Shown piece by piece: positions 1 to 6,487 of a stretch of 12,678 nucleotides of DNA; within the stretch, counting starts at the first letter, position 1; each line of letters starts with the position of its first letter. This DNA comes from Nitrosomonadaceae bacterium (GTDB taxonomy: Bacteria > Pseudomonadota > Gammaproteobacteria > Burkholderiales > Nitrosomonadaceae). The DNA is taken from the NCBI GenBank assembly GCA_947471695.1, contig CANIWY010000022.1, positions 1-12,678 of the forward strand. The letters run 5' to 3'. Position numbers and translations under genes: made by a program. The notes beneath the pieces are model-generated. The model saw only the letters and a list, made by a program, of their open reading frames with translations, made no database searches and was not told where the DNA came from.

Positions 1-67
1 CCTTCAGGAATAGCTTCTCGCCTTCTCGGCGGCACTGGCGGCATTTAGGATCTAGATTTCTGGCCAC
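1..67 (-). CDS. rpsD: 30S ribosomal protein S4, N-terminal fragment (gene runs off the window)
   Basis: Only the first 22 codons are present. They read (M)ARNLDPKCRQC followed by RREGEKLFLK, the N-terminus of S4, a primary 16S rRNA-binding protein of the 30S body and, in E. coli, the autoregulator of the alpha operon. The start is GTG at 65-67 with a GGGAG Shine-Dalgarno 6 nt upstream; no ATG is available nearby. Cys9 and Cys12 match the first half of the four-cysteine zinc site of zinc-type S4 proteins; the other two ligands would lie outside the window. The gene follows rpsK by 11 nt, so it is co-transcribed in the alpha block. rpoA and rplQ would be expected next, but that is inference. 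Confidence 0.93.
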   Translation of the reverse strand, partial: MARNLDPKCRQCRREGEKLFLK

Positions 68-78
68 AAATTACTCCC

Positions 79-468
79 TTAGATACGACGTTTTTTCGGT
101 GGACGGCATCCATTATGTGGAACCGGCGTGACATCCGAAATACTGGTGATTTTAAAGCCCGCTGCATTTAATGCACGTACAGCAGATTCTCGCCCGGGTC
201 CGGGTCCCTTGATCCGTACCTCAAGATTCTTAACGCCACACTCCTGTGCAACCTTACCCGCCTGCTCTGCAGCGACCTGGGCTGCGAAGGGAGTGCTCTT
301 ACGTGACCCCTTAAACCCTGCCCCACCCGAAGTTGCCCAGGAGAGTGCATTACCTTGACGATCGGTGATTGTCACAATCGTATTATTAAAGGAGGCATGA
401 ATATGGGCGACACCTTCCGCCACATTCTTCTTAATTTTCTTTCTTACCCTGGTGGCTGCTTTTACCAT
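79..468 (-). CDS. rpsK: 30S ribosomal protein S11
   Basis: This 129-residue protein matches S11 along its whole length. S11 sits on the 30S platform, contacts the 690 region of 16S rRNA and lies near the mRNA exit path and protein S7. Visible hallmarks are HASFNNTIVTITD at about residues 24-36, the glycine-rich IKGPGPGRESAVRA at about 87-99, and the basic C-terminus HNGCRPPKKRRI. Asn119-Gly120 is the site known in E. coli S11 to form isoaspartate, and it is conserved here. The ATG start is preceded by AAGGAA. The gene sits 49 nt after rpsM, a moderate gap in which I see no promoter or clear hairpin, and 11 nt before rpsD. Confidence 0.98.
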   Translation of the reverse strand: MVKAATRVRKKIKKNVAEGVAHIHASFNNTIVTITDRQGNALSWATSGGAGFKGSRKSTPFAAQVAAEQAGKVAQECGVKNLEVRIKGPGPGRESAVRALNAAGFKITSISDVTPVPHNGCRPPKKRRI

Positions 469-517
469 GACTGGCTATTCCTTTACGTTGCGGCTTAAAT
501 TCTTCAACTACACAGAT

Positions 518-898
518 TTATTTTGCGGCTGGTTTTGCATTAGTAGAACGGACCGCCTTGCGTGGTCCCTTACGTGTCCTGGCATTGGTACGCGTCCTCT
601 GACCCCTGACCGGAAGACCGCGCCGATGACGGGTACCGCGGTAGCATCCTAGATCCATCAAGCGCTTAATATTCATCGATACCTCACGTCGAAGATCACC
701 CTCGACCGTGAACTTGGCTACGCTGTCACGAACTTTTTCCATTTGAGCGTCTGTGATGTCCTTGACCTTGGTCGATCCAGGGATACCGATTGAGGCACAG
801 ATCTGACGTGCTCGAGTCCGTCCGATACCAAAAATCGAGGTCAATGCAATCTCTGCGTGCTGATGATTTGGGATGTTTACCCCAGCGATACGGGCCAT
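518..898 (-). CDS. rpsM: 30S ribosomal protein S13
   Basis: This 126-residue protein begins MARIAGVNIP, the standard S13 N-terminus. S13 is in the 30S head, pairs with S19, and forms intersubunit contacts to 23S helix 38 and L5. The central region holds the FGIGRTRA element (about 23-30) and a conserved RREVSMNIKRL stretch (70-80). The tail from about residue 89 is very Arg/Lys-rich, with the RGLPVRGQRTRTNARTRKG type of segment that threads toward the P-site tRNA. An AGGA Shine-Dalgarno lies 9 nt before the ATG. It is the first gene of the alpha block and has its own predicted promoter at 929-957. A final KPAAK extension is slightly longer than in E. coli and looks ordinary. Confidence 0.98.
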   Translation of the reverse strand: MARIAGVNIPNHQHAEIALTSIFGIGRTRARQICASIGIPGSTKVKDITDAQMEKVRDSVAKFTVEGDLRREVSMNIKRLMDLGCYRGTRHRRGLPVRGQRTRTNARTRKGPRKAVRSTNAKPAAK

Positions 899-928
899 AC
901 GTTTTTATCCTACAAATAAAAGTGCAAA

Positions 929-957
929 ATTATAACACTGAATGACCTGACTGCCCA
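929..957 (-). promoter_or_regulatory. Predicted promoter of the alpha block, upstream of rpsM
   Basis: Reading the minus strand, TGGGCA (957-952) is followed by a 17-nt spacer and then a perfect TATAAT (934-929). The -10 is preceded by TGT, so it is also an extended -10 (TGNTATAAT). Transcription would start near 922, giving a leader of about 24 nt before the rpsM ATG. The site occupies the 60-nt rpmJ-rpsM gap, where E. coli carries its alpha-operon promoter. The spacing and motif are seen directly; activity is inferred. Confidence 0.7.
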
Positions 958-958
958 T

Positions 959-1072
959 TCAACCTTGACGCTGTTTATGCCGCGGATCGGTACAGATCAC
1001 ACGGACAACACGGTTACGCCGGATGATCTTGCAATTCCGACAAATCTTTTTTACTGATGCCCAGACCTTCAT
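959..1072 (-). CDS. rpmJ: 50S ribosomal protein L36, zinc-ribbon form
   Basis: This 37-codon gene reads MKVWASVKKICRNC and ends in CTDPRHKQRQG, the full L36 sequence. L36 is the smallest 50S protein and helps fold domain VI and the factor-binding side of 23S rRNA. The zinc ligands Cys11, Cys14, Cys27 and His32 are all present, so this is the zinc-binding (C+) paralogue. Position 4 is Trp, where Arg or Met is more usual in my memory of the family; this is a minor oddity. The gene lies 17 nt after infA and 60 nt before rpsM, closing the spc block. Confidence 0.96.
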   Translation of the reverse strand: MKVWASVKKICRNCKIIRRNRVVRVICTDPRHKQRQG

Positions 1073-1089
1073 AACGTCTTCTCCTTGCG

Positions 1090-1308
1090 CTACTTGGCAC
1101 GAAAGGTGATCCGTGCCCTGCTTAAATCGTATGGTGTCAGATCAACCGTCACCTTATCACCCGGTAAAATTCTGATGTAATGCATCCGCATTTTGCCGGA
1201 GATGTGACCCAGAACAACATGTCCATTCTCCAACATGACCCTGAATGTCGCATTGGGCAACGTCTCCAGGATCTCTCCTTGCATCTGTATCGTTTCTTCC
1301 TTTGCCAT
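1090..1308 (-). CDS. infA: Translation initiation factor IF-1
   Basis: This 72-residue protein is IF-1, a single OB-fold (S1-like) domain that occupies the 30S A site during initiation and works with IF-2 and IF-3. The sequence begins MAKEETIQMQGEI and contains LPNATFRVMLENGH, GHISGKMRMHYIRI and LTPYDLSRARITFR, all family hallmarks, and the length is exactly typical. It lies between secY (17-nt gap) and rpmJ (17-nt gap). That placement is characteristic of betaproteobacteria and many other bacteria but not of E. coli, and it helps assign the window taxonomically. Confidence 0.98.
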   Translation of the reverse strand: MAKEETIQMQGEILETLPNATFRVMLENGHVVLGHISGKMRMHYIRILPGDKVTVDLTPYDLSRARITFRAK

Positions 1309-1325
1309 CCTATCCTTATTCGACT

Positions 1326-2654
1326 CTACCGCGCCGACAGTCCACCGCCACCCTTGAAGTTCGTCTTCTTCAAGAGGCTTTCATACTGTTGTGACATGAC
1401 ATACGACTGGACCTGAGACATGAAGTCCATCGTCACCACCACAATGATGAGGAGTGATGTTCCACCAAAGTAAAATGGTACGTTCCACTTCAGAATCAAA
1501 AACTCTGGCAATAAACACACCAAGGTGACATAGATCGCTCCTGCCAGGGTCAGACGGAGCATGATCTTTTCAATATACTTAGCGGTTTGCTCACCCGGGC
1601 GTATTCCGGGAATAAACGCGCTACTCTTTTTCAGATTCTCGGCCGTCTCCTTAGGGTTAAAGACTAAGGCGGTATAGAAGAAGCAGAAAAATATAATCAT
1701 CGCTGCATACAAAAGCACATAGACCGGTTGACCTGGCGATAATGCCCCGCTGATATCTTTGAGCCATGCCATTGATTCACCGGTTGCAAACCACCCTGCC
1801 AATGTGGCCGGGAATAAAATCATGCTTGACGCAAAGATCGGGGGTATCACACCCGCCATATTCAGTTTTAACGGGAGATGAGAGCTCTGACCCCCATACA
1901 CTTTATTGCCGACCTGACGCTTCGCATAATTAACCAGTATCTTACGCTGACCTTTCTCAACATATACAACAAATGCTGTGACAAGAGCCACCGCTGCAAA
2001 TATTCCAAGGGCCACCAGAAAGTGCATCGCACCTGTACTCACTAAATCAAGAGTACCCCCAATGGCACTGGGTAACCCTGCTACAATTCCTGCAAAAATA
2101 ATCAGGGAGATGCCATTGCCGATTCCCCGTTCTGTAATCTGTTCGCCCAACCACATCAAAAATATTGTTCCTGTGACCAGTGTGACCACGGTCGTCATCA
2201 GGAACATCGTTCCTGGCTGTATGACTAGACCCGCCTGTGACTGTAATGCAATCGATATTCCATACCCCTGAACAAGTGCTAGACCCAGCGTCCCGTAACG
2301 GGTGTACTGAGTGATCTTCCGACGACCCGCCTCTCCTTCCTTCTTCAGTGCTTCCAAGTACGGGAATGCAACAGTCCCCAATTGCATGATGATCGATGCA
2401 GATATATAGGGCATGATCCCGAGAGCGAATATCGAAAAACGCGAGAGCGCGCCTCCAGAGAACATGTTAAACATTCCGAGGATGCCGCTCTGCTGAGAAT
2501 CAAATAAGTCCTTCAGCACCACAGGATCAATCCCCGGAACCGGAACATGTGCCCCGATCCGGTAGACAACCAGTGCCAATACCAAGAACCAGAGACGCCG
2601 TTTCAGGTCACCCAGCTTTCCGGAAAGACCTTTCAGAGAATCGTTAGCGGCCAA
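1326..2654 (-). CDS. secY: Preprotein translocase subunit SecY
   Basis: This 442-residue protein is the channel-forming subunit of the SecYEG translocon in the inner membrane. Ten hydrophobic segments can be followed, the first at about 20-33. The plug region after it contains MFNMFSGGALSRFSIFALGIMPYI near 61-84. Loops include GEQITERGIGNGI (170-182), the cytoplasmic FNPKETAENLKKS (332-344) and FIPGIRPGEQTAKYI (347-361), which contains the conserved SecA/ribosome-contact arginine. The start is TTG at 2652-2654. It is the only start consistent with the family N-terminus (M)AANDSLKG, and it has a GGAG 7 nt upstream; the next internal Met is residue 61. It follows rplO by 17 nt, as usual in spc operons. 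Confidence 0.97.
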   Translation of the reverse strand: MAANDSLKGLSGKLGDLKRRLWFLVLALVVYRIGAHVPVPGIDPVVLKDLFDSQQSGILGMFNMFSGGALSRFSIFALGIMPYISASIIMQLGTVAFPYLEALKKEGEAGRRKITQYTRYGTLGLALVQGYGISIALQSQAGLVIQPGTMFLMTTVVTLVTGTIFLMWLGEQITERGIGNGISLIIFAGIVAGLPSAIGGTLDLVSTGAMHFLVALGIFAAVALVTAFVVYVEKGQRKILVNYAKRQVGNKVYGGQSSHLPLKLNMAGVIPPIFASSMILFPATLAGWFATGESMAWLKDISGALSPGQPVYVLLYAAMIIFFCFFYTALVFNPKETAENLKKSSAFIPGIRPGEQTAKYIEKIMLRLTLAGAIYVTLVCLLPEFLILKWNVPFYFGGTSLLIIVVVTMDFMSQVQSYVMSQQYESLLKKTNFKGGGGLSAR

Positions 2655-2671
2655 TCTGTCTCTCCGCCGCG

Positions 2672-3109
2672 CTATACAGCGCCGATGCTGCCGCCGGCAG
2701 TTTCGATGGCCGCCTTGGCACCCTTAGTGACTGAAATCCCTTGTAATGTCACAGCACGTTCAATCTTTCCCGACAGAATGACCTTGGCATGAAGCGCCCC
2801 ACCCGGAACAACTCCTGACTGTTTAAGAACCAACAGATCGATCATATCCACCGGCAATCGATTCAGATCGGACAGGCGAATCTCAACGGTATTGCCTCTT
2901 GTAGGAGAGATGAAACCACGCTTAGGCAGTCTACGTTGTAGAGGCATCTGACCCCCTTCAAATCCGACCTTATGAAATCCGCCGGTACGCGACTTTTGCC
3001 CTTTATGACCACGACCAGCCGTCTTTCCGATTCCAGAACCAATCCCACGACCGACACGTCTCTTTGCGTGCTTGGCACCCTCAGCCGGTTTAATTGTATT
3101 GAGCTTCAT
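2672..3109 (-). CDS. rplO: 50S ribosomal protein L15
   Basis: This 145-residue protein is L15, a late-assembling 50S protein that reaches into domain II of 23S rRNA. Its extended N-terminal arm is rich in Gly, Arg and Lys: KRRVGRGIGSGIGKTAGRGHKGQKSR spans about residues 16-41. It is followed by the FEGGQMPLQRRLPKRGF element (50-66). The globular C-terminal part ends near the expected length. The ATG start lies 2 nt after the rpmD stop codon, so translation is probably coupled. secY follows after 17 nt. Confidence 0.98.
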   Translation of the reverse strand: MKLNTIKPAEGAKHAKRRVGRGIGSGIGKTAGRGHKGQKSRTGGFHKVGFEGGQMPLQRRLPKRGFISPTRGNTVEIRLSDLNRLPVDMIDLLVLKQSGVVPGGALHAKVILSGKIERAVTLQGISVTKGAKAAIETAGGSIGAV

Positions 3110-3111
3110 TT

Positions 3112-3300
3112 CTAGGCCTCAACTTTAACGAGGTAATTGACTTTATGAATCATTCCACGAACCGATGGTGTGTCCTCGAGCTCAGACTTGCTGTTCAAAC
3201 CCCGTAACCCTAATCCACGGACAGTGGCGCGGTGAGACTGCTTGGTTCCGATGACGCTTTTAATCAGCGTGAGCTTAATCTTCTTGACGTCCCCGTTCAT
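3112..3300 (-). CDS. rpmD: 50S ribosomal protein L30
   Basis: This 62-residue protein matches the bacterial L30 family: KKIKLTLIKSVIGTKQSHRATVRGLGLRGLNSK followed by a MIHKVNYLVKVE C-terminus. L30 binds 23S rRNA domain II and is dispensable or lost in some lineages; it is intact here. The reading frame stays open upstream to a longer alternative, but the start is placed at the ATG at 3298-3300. That position gives the family length and overlaps the rpsE stop by 4 nt (ATGA), a classic translational coupling arrangement. The rplO start follows after only 2 nt. Confidence 0.95.
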   Translation of the reverse strand: MNGDVKKIKLTLIKSVIGTKQSHRATVRGLGLRGLNSKSELEDTPSVRGMIHKVNYLVKVEA

Positions 3301-3839
3301 TTTGCAGTCCCCATAATCTCTTCCACGCTCTTGCCGCGTTTGGCGGCAATATCTGACGGGGTATTCATCAACTGCAGTCCATGCAGTGTCGCACGAACAA
3401 CATTGTAGGGATTGGTGGAACCGATACACTTAGCCAGGATGTTATGAATACCCATCACTTCGAATATGGCACGCATCGGACCACCGGCAATAATCCCTGT
3501 ACCCTCTGATGCAGGTTGCATGTAGACCTTAGCAGCCCCATGACGGCCAATCACGGGGTGGTGTAACGTCCCGTTCTTGAGGTTGACCTTGATCATTTTA
3601 CGTCGAGCCTCATCCATCGCCTTTTGTACCGCGACCGGAACTTCACGGGATTTACCCTTTCCCATTCCGACACTACCATCTCCATTACCGACGACAGTAA
3701 GTGCAGCAAAACCAAGAATACGACCGCCCTTAACGACCTTGGTCACACGATTAATCGCGACCAATTTCTCCTTAAGTCCATCACCACGATCATCACCCTG
3801 TTGGGATTTACCTTGACTCCTTCCTTGCATCTTAGACAC
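3297..3839 (-). CDS. rpsE: 30S ribosomal protein S5
   Basis: This 180-residue protein is S5, which lines the mRNA entry channel and affects accuracy and spectinomycin response. The N-terminal double-stranded RNA-binding-like domain contains LVAINRVTKVVKGGRILGF (about 26-44), including the loop where E. coli spectinomycin-resistance changes map. The GNGDGSVGMGKGKSREVP segment follows at 51-68. The C-terminal domain carries GTGIIAGGPMRAI and GSTNPYNVVRA. The start is GTG at 3837-3839, with GAGGA 7 nt upstream; the in-frame ATG at residue 4 has no well-placed ribosome site. A Gln/Gly-rich N-terminal extension precedes the fold. The stop overlaps rpmD by 4 nt. Confidence 0.96.
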   Translation of the reverse strand: MSKMQGRSQGKSQQGDDRGDGLKEKLVAINRVTKVVKGGRILGFAALTVVGNGDGSVGMGKGKSREVPVAVQKAMDEARRKMIKVNLKNGTLHHPVIGRHGAAKVYMQPASEGTGIIAGGPMRAIFEVMGIHNILAKCIGSTNPYNVVRATLHGLQLMNTPSDIAAKRGKSVEEIMGTAK

Positions 3840-3853
3840 TATTTAATCCTCGC

Positions 3854-4210
3854 TTAGAATTTGAGGCCATGTTCACGGGCAGCCTCGGCCAATGCTTTAA
3901 CCCGTCCATGGTATCTGAATCCAGAACGGTCAAAGGCAACAGTCTCGATCCCCAGACTTTTAGATTTCTCTGCAATACGCTTACCGATTGTTGCTGCTGC
4001 ATCGATCGTGCCACCCTTCTGTAAAAGGGTACGAACCTCGGGTTCCAGAGTGGATGCACTGGCCAAGACCTTCCCACCAGTACCATCGATCACTTGTGCA
4101 TAAATATGACAGTTGGTCCGGTGTATAGACAGACGGACCACCTTGAGTTCTGCGATTTTGGCACGGGTTTGACGCGCACGGCGCAGTCGTGATTCGTTCG
4201 AGTTCAGCAT
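3854..4210 (-). CDS. rplR: 50S ribosomal protein L18
   Basis: This 118-residue protein is L18, which binds 5S rRNA with L5 and L25 to form the central protuberance. A basic N-terminus (ESRLRRARQTRAKIAEL) is followed by the RLSIHRTNCHIYAQVID motif. The C-terminal region contains VAFDRSGFRYHGRVKALAEAAREHGL, the most conserved part of the family. Length matches the family. The ATG at 4208-4210 has AAGGAAG just upstream. It lies 11 nt after rplF and 14 nt before rpsE, inside the spc block. Confidence 0.98.
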   Translation of the reverse strand: MLNSNESRLRRARQTRAKIAELKVVRLSIHRTNCHIYAQVIDGTGGKVLASASTLEPEVRTLLQKGGTIDAAATIGKRIAEKSKSLGIETVAFDRSGFRYHGRVKALAEAAREHGLKF

Positions 4211-4221
4211 ATCTTCCTTGA

Positions 4222-4755
4222 TTACTTCTTCTTGGTCTCTTTCATAACGATAACTTCATCCGCATAACGTACACCCTTGCCCTTATAAGGCTCAGGCTTG
4301 CGATAAGCACGGACCTCCGCAGCAACCTGGCCGACCTGCTGCTTATCAATTCCCTTGATCAGAATCTCGGTCTGGGTAGGTGTCTCGGCCTTGACCCCAG
4401 CAGGCATCTTGTGCGCAACAGGATGAGAGAATCCGAGGGTTAAGTTCAGCATCTCACCCGCAGCCGCAGCACGGTATCCTACTCCAACCAGTAGAAGCTT
4501 CTTCTCGAATCCCTTGGTCACTCCATGCACCATATTAGCAAGGAGCGCCCTCATCGTTCCCGACATGGCATTAGATTGTTTTGAATTATTGGCAATCTTG
4601 ACAAGCAATTGATCACCCGTATGTTCGATGGTGACGTCTGAGTTAAGAGCACGCTGTAAGGTCCCCAGAGGTCCCTTCACTGAAATCTCAGTTGATGTCA
4701 TCTTGACCTCAACATTCGAGGGCACGGGGATCGGATTCTTTCCTACTCGAGACAT
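4222..4755 (-). CDS. rplF: 50S ribosomal protein L6
   Basis: This 177-residue protein is L6, located near the sarcin-ricin loop and the stalk base, where elongation factors bind. It begins MSRVGKNPIPVP, the family N-terminus, and has two related alpha/beta domains. Visible signatures are VKGPLGTL (27-34), GVTKGFEKKLLLVGVGYRA (78-96) and PEPYKGKGVRY near 154-164, the L6 signature. The length equals that of E. coli L6. It starts 11 nt after rpsH and ends 11 nt before rplR. Confidence 0.98.
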   Translation of the reverse strand: MSRVGKNPIPVPSNVEVKMTSTEISVKGPLGTLQRALNSDVTIEHTGDQLLVKIANNSKQSNAMSGTMRALLANMVHGVTKGFEKKLLLVGVGYRAAAAGEMLNLTLGFSHPVAHKMPAGVKAETPTQTEILIKGIDKQQVGQVAAEVRAYRKPEPYKGKGVRYADEVIVMKETKKK

Positions 4756-4766
4756 GTTCTATACCC

Positions 4767-5162
4767 CTAAGCTACGATACACAAGACTTCGCCGCCGATA
4801 CCACTCGCGCGAGCCTTACGTTCGGTCATGACACCCCTTGATGTCGATACGATCGCGACCCCGAGACCATTCATTACTGTCGGGAGCTTGTCGCTGGATT
4901 TGTAGACCCTTAAACCAGGACGGCTGATCCGTTCAATCTTTTCAATGACGGGTCTTCCTGCATAGTATTTAAGATTGATCTCTAGGGTCGGCTTGCCATC
5001 CGACTCTCTCATCGCAAAGTGATCGATATATCCTTCATCTTTTAATACTTGAGCGATGGCAGACTTCAATTTAGAGGCCGGCATCGCTACCGCGGTTTTT
5101 TCAGCAAGCTGAGCGTTACGTATACGCGTCAGCATGTCTGCTATGGGGTCACTCATGCTCAT
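4767..5162 (-). CDS. rpsH: 30S ribosomal protein S8
   Basis: This 131-residue protein is S8, a primary binder of 16S helix 21. In E. coli it represses the spc operon by binding its mRNA near rplE. It begins MSMSDPIADMLTRIRN and has RISRPGLRVYKSSDKLP in the linker. The C-terminal rRNA-binding part contains the STS motif (106-108) in VSTSRGVMTERKAR, ending GGEVLCIVA. The first ATG is chosen because a GAGG lies 9 nt upstream; Met3 would be too far. It is preceded by an unusually long 117-nt gap after rpsN, which contains small hairpins. Confidence 0.98.
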   Translation of the reverse strand: MSMSDPIADMLTRIRNAQLAEKTAVAMPASKLKSAIAQVLKDEGYIDHFAMRESDGKPTLEINLKYYAGRPVIEKIERISRPGLRVYKSSDKLPTVMNGLGVAIVSTSRGVMTERKARASGIGGEVLCIVA

Positions 5163-5163
5163 C

Positions 5164-5175
5164 GAGGGGTACCTC
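5164..5175 (-). promoter_or_regulatory. Small hairpin covering the rpsH ribosome-binding site
   Basis: In the rpsH upstream RNA, GAGG (5175-5172) is the only Shine-Dalgarno candidate. It can pair with CCUC (5167-5164) across a UACC tetraloop, directly before the ATG. The stem has four base pairs, so it may be weak or coincidental. A second inverted repeat, TCAGA-ATC-TCTGA (5205-5193), lies slightly upstream. Any regulatory role is inference. Confidence 0.3.
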
Positions 5176-5279
5176 TAGAAATACAATCTATGTCAGAGAT
5201 TCTGATACCAATATTTATTTTTATTTGCACGACACTCACCTAAAATCTTTGTTATTCTGAATGCTCATAACCATCATAA

Positions 5280-5585
5280 TTACCAACTGGCCTTAGTCAT
5301 TCCCGGGATCTCACCCTTCATCGCGAAATCGCGCAACTTGCTACGACCCAGACCGAATTTGCTATAAACACCACGAGGACGACCGGTCAGTGAGCACCGA
5401 TTCCGCAGCCGAACAGGGCTGGAATTACGTGGCAGTGCCTGAAGTTTAATCCGTGCTGAATGACGGTCCTCATCACTTGCCTTGGAATCATTAATCACAA
5501 CAAATAATTCGGCACGGTAGGCAGCATACTTCTTGACCGTCTCACGTCTCTTCAAATCTCGGTTGATTACAGCTATCTTGGCCAT
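5280..5585 (-). CDS. rpsN: 30S ribosomal protein S14, zinc-free long form
   Basis: This 101-residue protein is S14 of the 30S head, next to S3, S10 and S19. It begins MAKIAVINRDLKRRETVKKY and ends RDFAMKGEIPGMTKASW, the E. coli-type long form. The CxxC pairs of the zinc-binding short form are absent, since only one Cys remains in the RNRCSLTGRPRG core, so this is the C-minus type. The frame is open further upstream into the rplE 3' end, but the ATG at 5583-5585 gives the family N-terminus and sits 7 nt after the rplE stop. rpsH follows after 117 nt. Confidence 0.97.
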   Translation of the reverse strand: MAKIAVINRDLKRRETVKKYAAYRAELFVVINDSKASDEDRHSARIKLQALPRNSSPVRLRNRCSLTGRPRGVYSKFGLGRSKLRDFAMKGEIPGMTKASW

Positions 5586-5592
5586 GACATCC

Positions 5593-6132
5593 TCAATTCT
5601 TAAATGGGAACTTAAATGCTGCCAGCAATGCCTTGGCCTCTGCATCGGTCTTGGCTGTGGTGGTGATGGTGATATTCATTCCTCTCAGAGCATCGATCTT
5701 GTCGTACTCAATCTCCGGAAAGATGATCTGTTCCTTGACGCCCATATTGTAATTACCCCGACCATCGAATGCCTTTCCTGAGATTCCACGGAAATCTCGT
5801 ATCCGAGGGATTGCAACACTGACCAGACGATCTAAAAATTCATACATCCGCACACGCCTCAGGGTGACCATACATCCGACCGGATAGGCTTCACGTACCT
5901 TAAAGGTCGCGATCGACTTCTTGGCCTTGGTCACCACCGGCTTTTGTCCGGCTATTTTTTGCATGTCGCCAACAGCATTATCCATGATCTTTTTGTCGGC
6001 AATCGCCTCTCCCACACCCATGTTCAGTGTGATCTTGCGAATTCGGGGGACTTCCATCATGGACTTGTAGCCAAACTGCTGCATCAGCTGTTTAACGACG
6101 GTATCACGGTAATATTCTTGCAAACGAGCCAT
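5593..6132 (-). CDS. rplE: 50S ribosomal protein L5
   Basis: This 179-residue protein is L5, which binds 5S rRNA and 23S helix 84 in the central protuberance and touches the P-site tRNA and S13. It begins MARLQEYYRDTVVKQLMQQF and contains MEVPRIRKITLNMGVGEA (about 26-43), the L5 signature, plus a KKSIATFKVREAYPVGCMVTLR stretch and GRGNYNMGVKEQIIFPEI. Length is exactly typical. It starts 17 nt after rplX. In E. coli the S8 repressor site spans this junction; I do not see an obvious copy of that 16S helix-21 mimic here, but a covariance search would be needed to exclude it. Confidence 0.98.
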   Translation of the reverse strand: MARLQEYYRDTVVKQLMQQFGYKSMMEVPRIRKITLNMGVGEAIADKKIMDNAVGDMQKIAGQKPVVTKAKKSIATFKVREAYPVGCMVTLRRVRMYEFLDRLVSVAIPRIRDFRGISGKAFDGRGNYNMGVKEQIIFPEIEYDKIDALRGMNITITTTAKTDAEAKALLAAFKFPFKN

Positions 6133-6149
6133 AATTCCCTCATTCCTAC

Positions 6150-6467
6150 TCAGGCGTTGAGTAACTCGCCATTTGATTTGTAATATCGTACTTTGCGCTT
6201 GTCTTCTAACGTTTTAAATCCAACTCGATCGGCCTTCTGAGTTGCTGGATTGAATATCGCTATATTTGAAATCTGAATCGGTTTTTCCATCTCAATGATC
6301 CCACCGGTCGTTCCCTTTGCAGGGTTTGGACTCTGATGCTTCTTGACCTTATTGATACCCTCTACCAGGATCAGATTGCTGTCCGCAACACGTAACACGG
6401 TCCCGCGCTTTCCTTTATCTTTACCCGTGATGACGATCACATCATCACCTTTCTTTATCTTTTGCAT
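6150..6467 (-). CDS. rplX: 50S ribosomal protein L24
   Basis: This 105-residue protein is L24, an assembly-initiator protein that binds the 5' region of 23S rRNA near the polypeptide exit. The N-terminal KOW motif is clear in KKGDDVIVITGKDKGKRGTV (about 4-23). The VEGINKVKKHQSPN segment and GGIIEMEKPIQISNIAIFNP follow, and the C-terminal part holds the GFKTLEDKRKVRYYKSNGE element. The ATG lies 20 nt after rplN; rplE follows after 17 nt. No anomalies are seen. Confidence 0.98.
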   Translation of the reverse strand: MQKIKKGDDVIVITGKDKGKRGTVLRVADSNLILVEGINKVKKHQSPNPAKGTTGGIIEMEKPIQISNIAIFNPATQKADRVGFKTLEDKRKVRYYKSNGELLNA

Positions 6468-6487
6468 ACTGACTCCTTGCCGTGCGC

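Noticed and set aside
1978..2271. Plus-strand open frame of 97 codons opposite secY, and similar plus-strand frames opposite rplD, rplV, rpsC and others
   Set aside because: They lie antisense to highly conserved genes, match no family I know, lack ribosome sites, and their composition follows from the codon pattern of the opposite strand.
2863..3078. Minus-strand out-of-frame open frame inside rplO
   Set aside because: It overlaps L15 completely in another frame and has no recognisable protein features.
3301..3429. A long N-terminal extension of L30
   Set aside because: It lies in the rpsE coding region in another frame. The ATG at 3300 gives the normal L30 length and an ATGA overlap.
5586..5645. 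A 20-residue N-terminal extension of S14
   Set aside because: The extension would be encoded within the rplE 3' end, and the family start MAKIAVINRD lies at 5585 right after the rplE stop.
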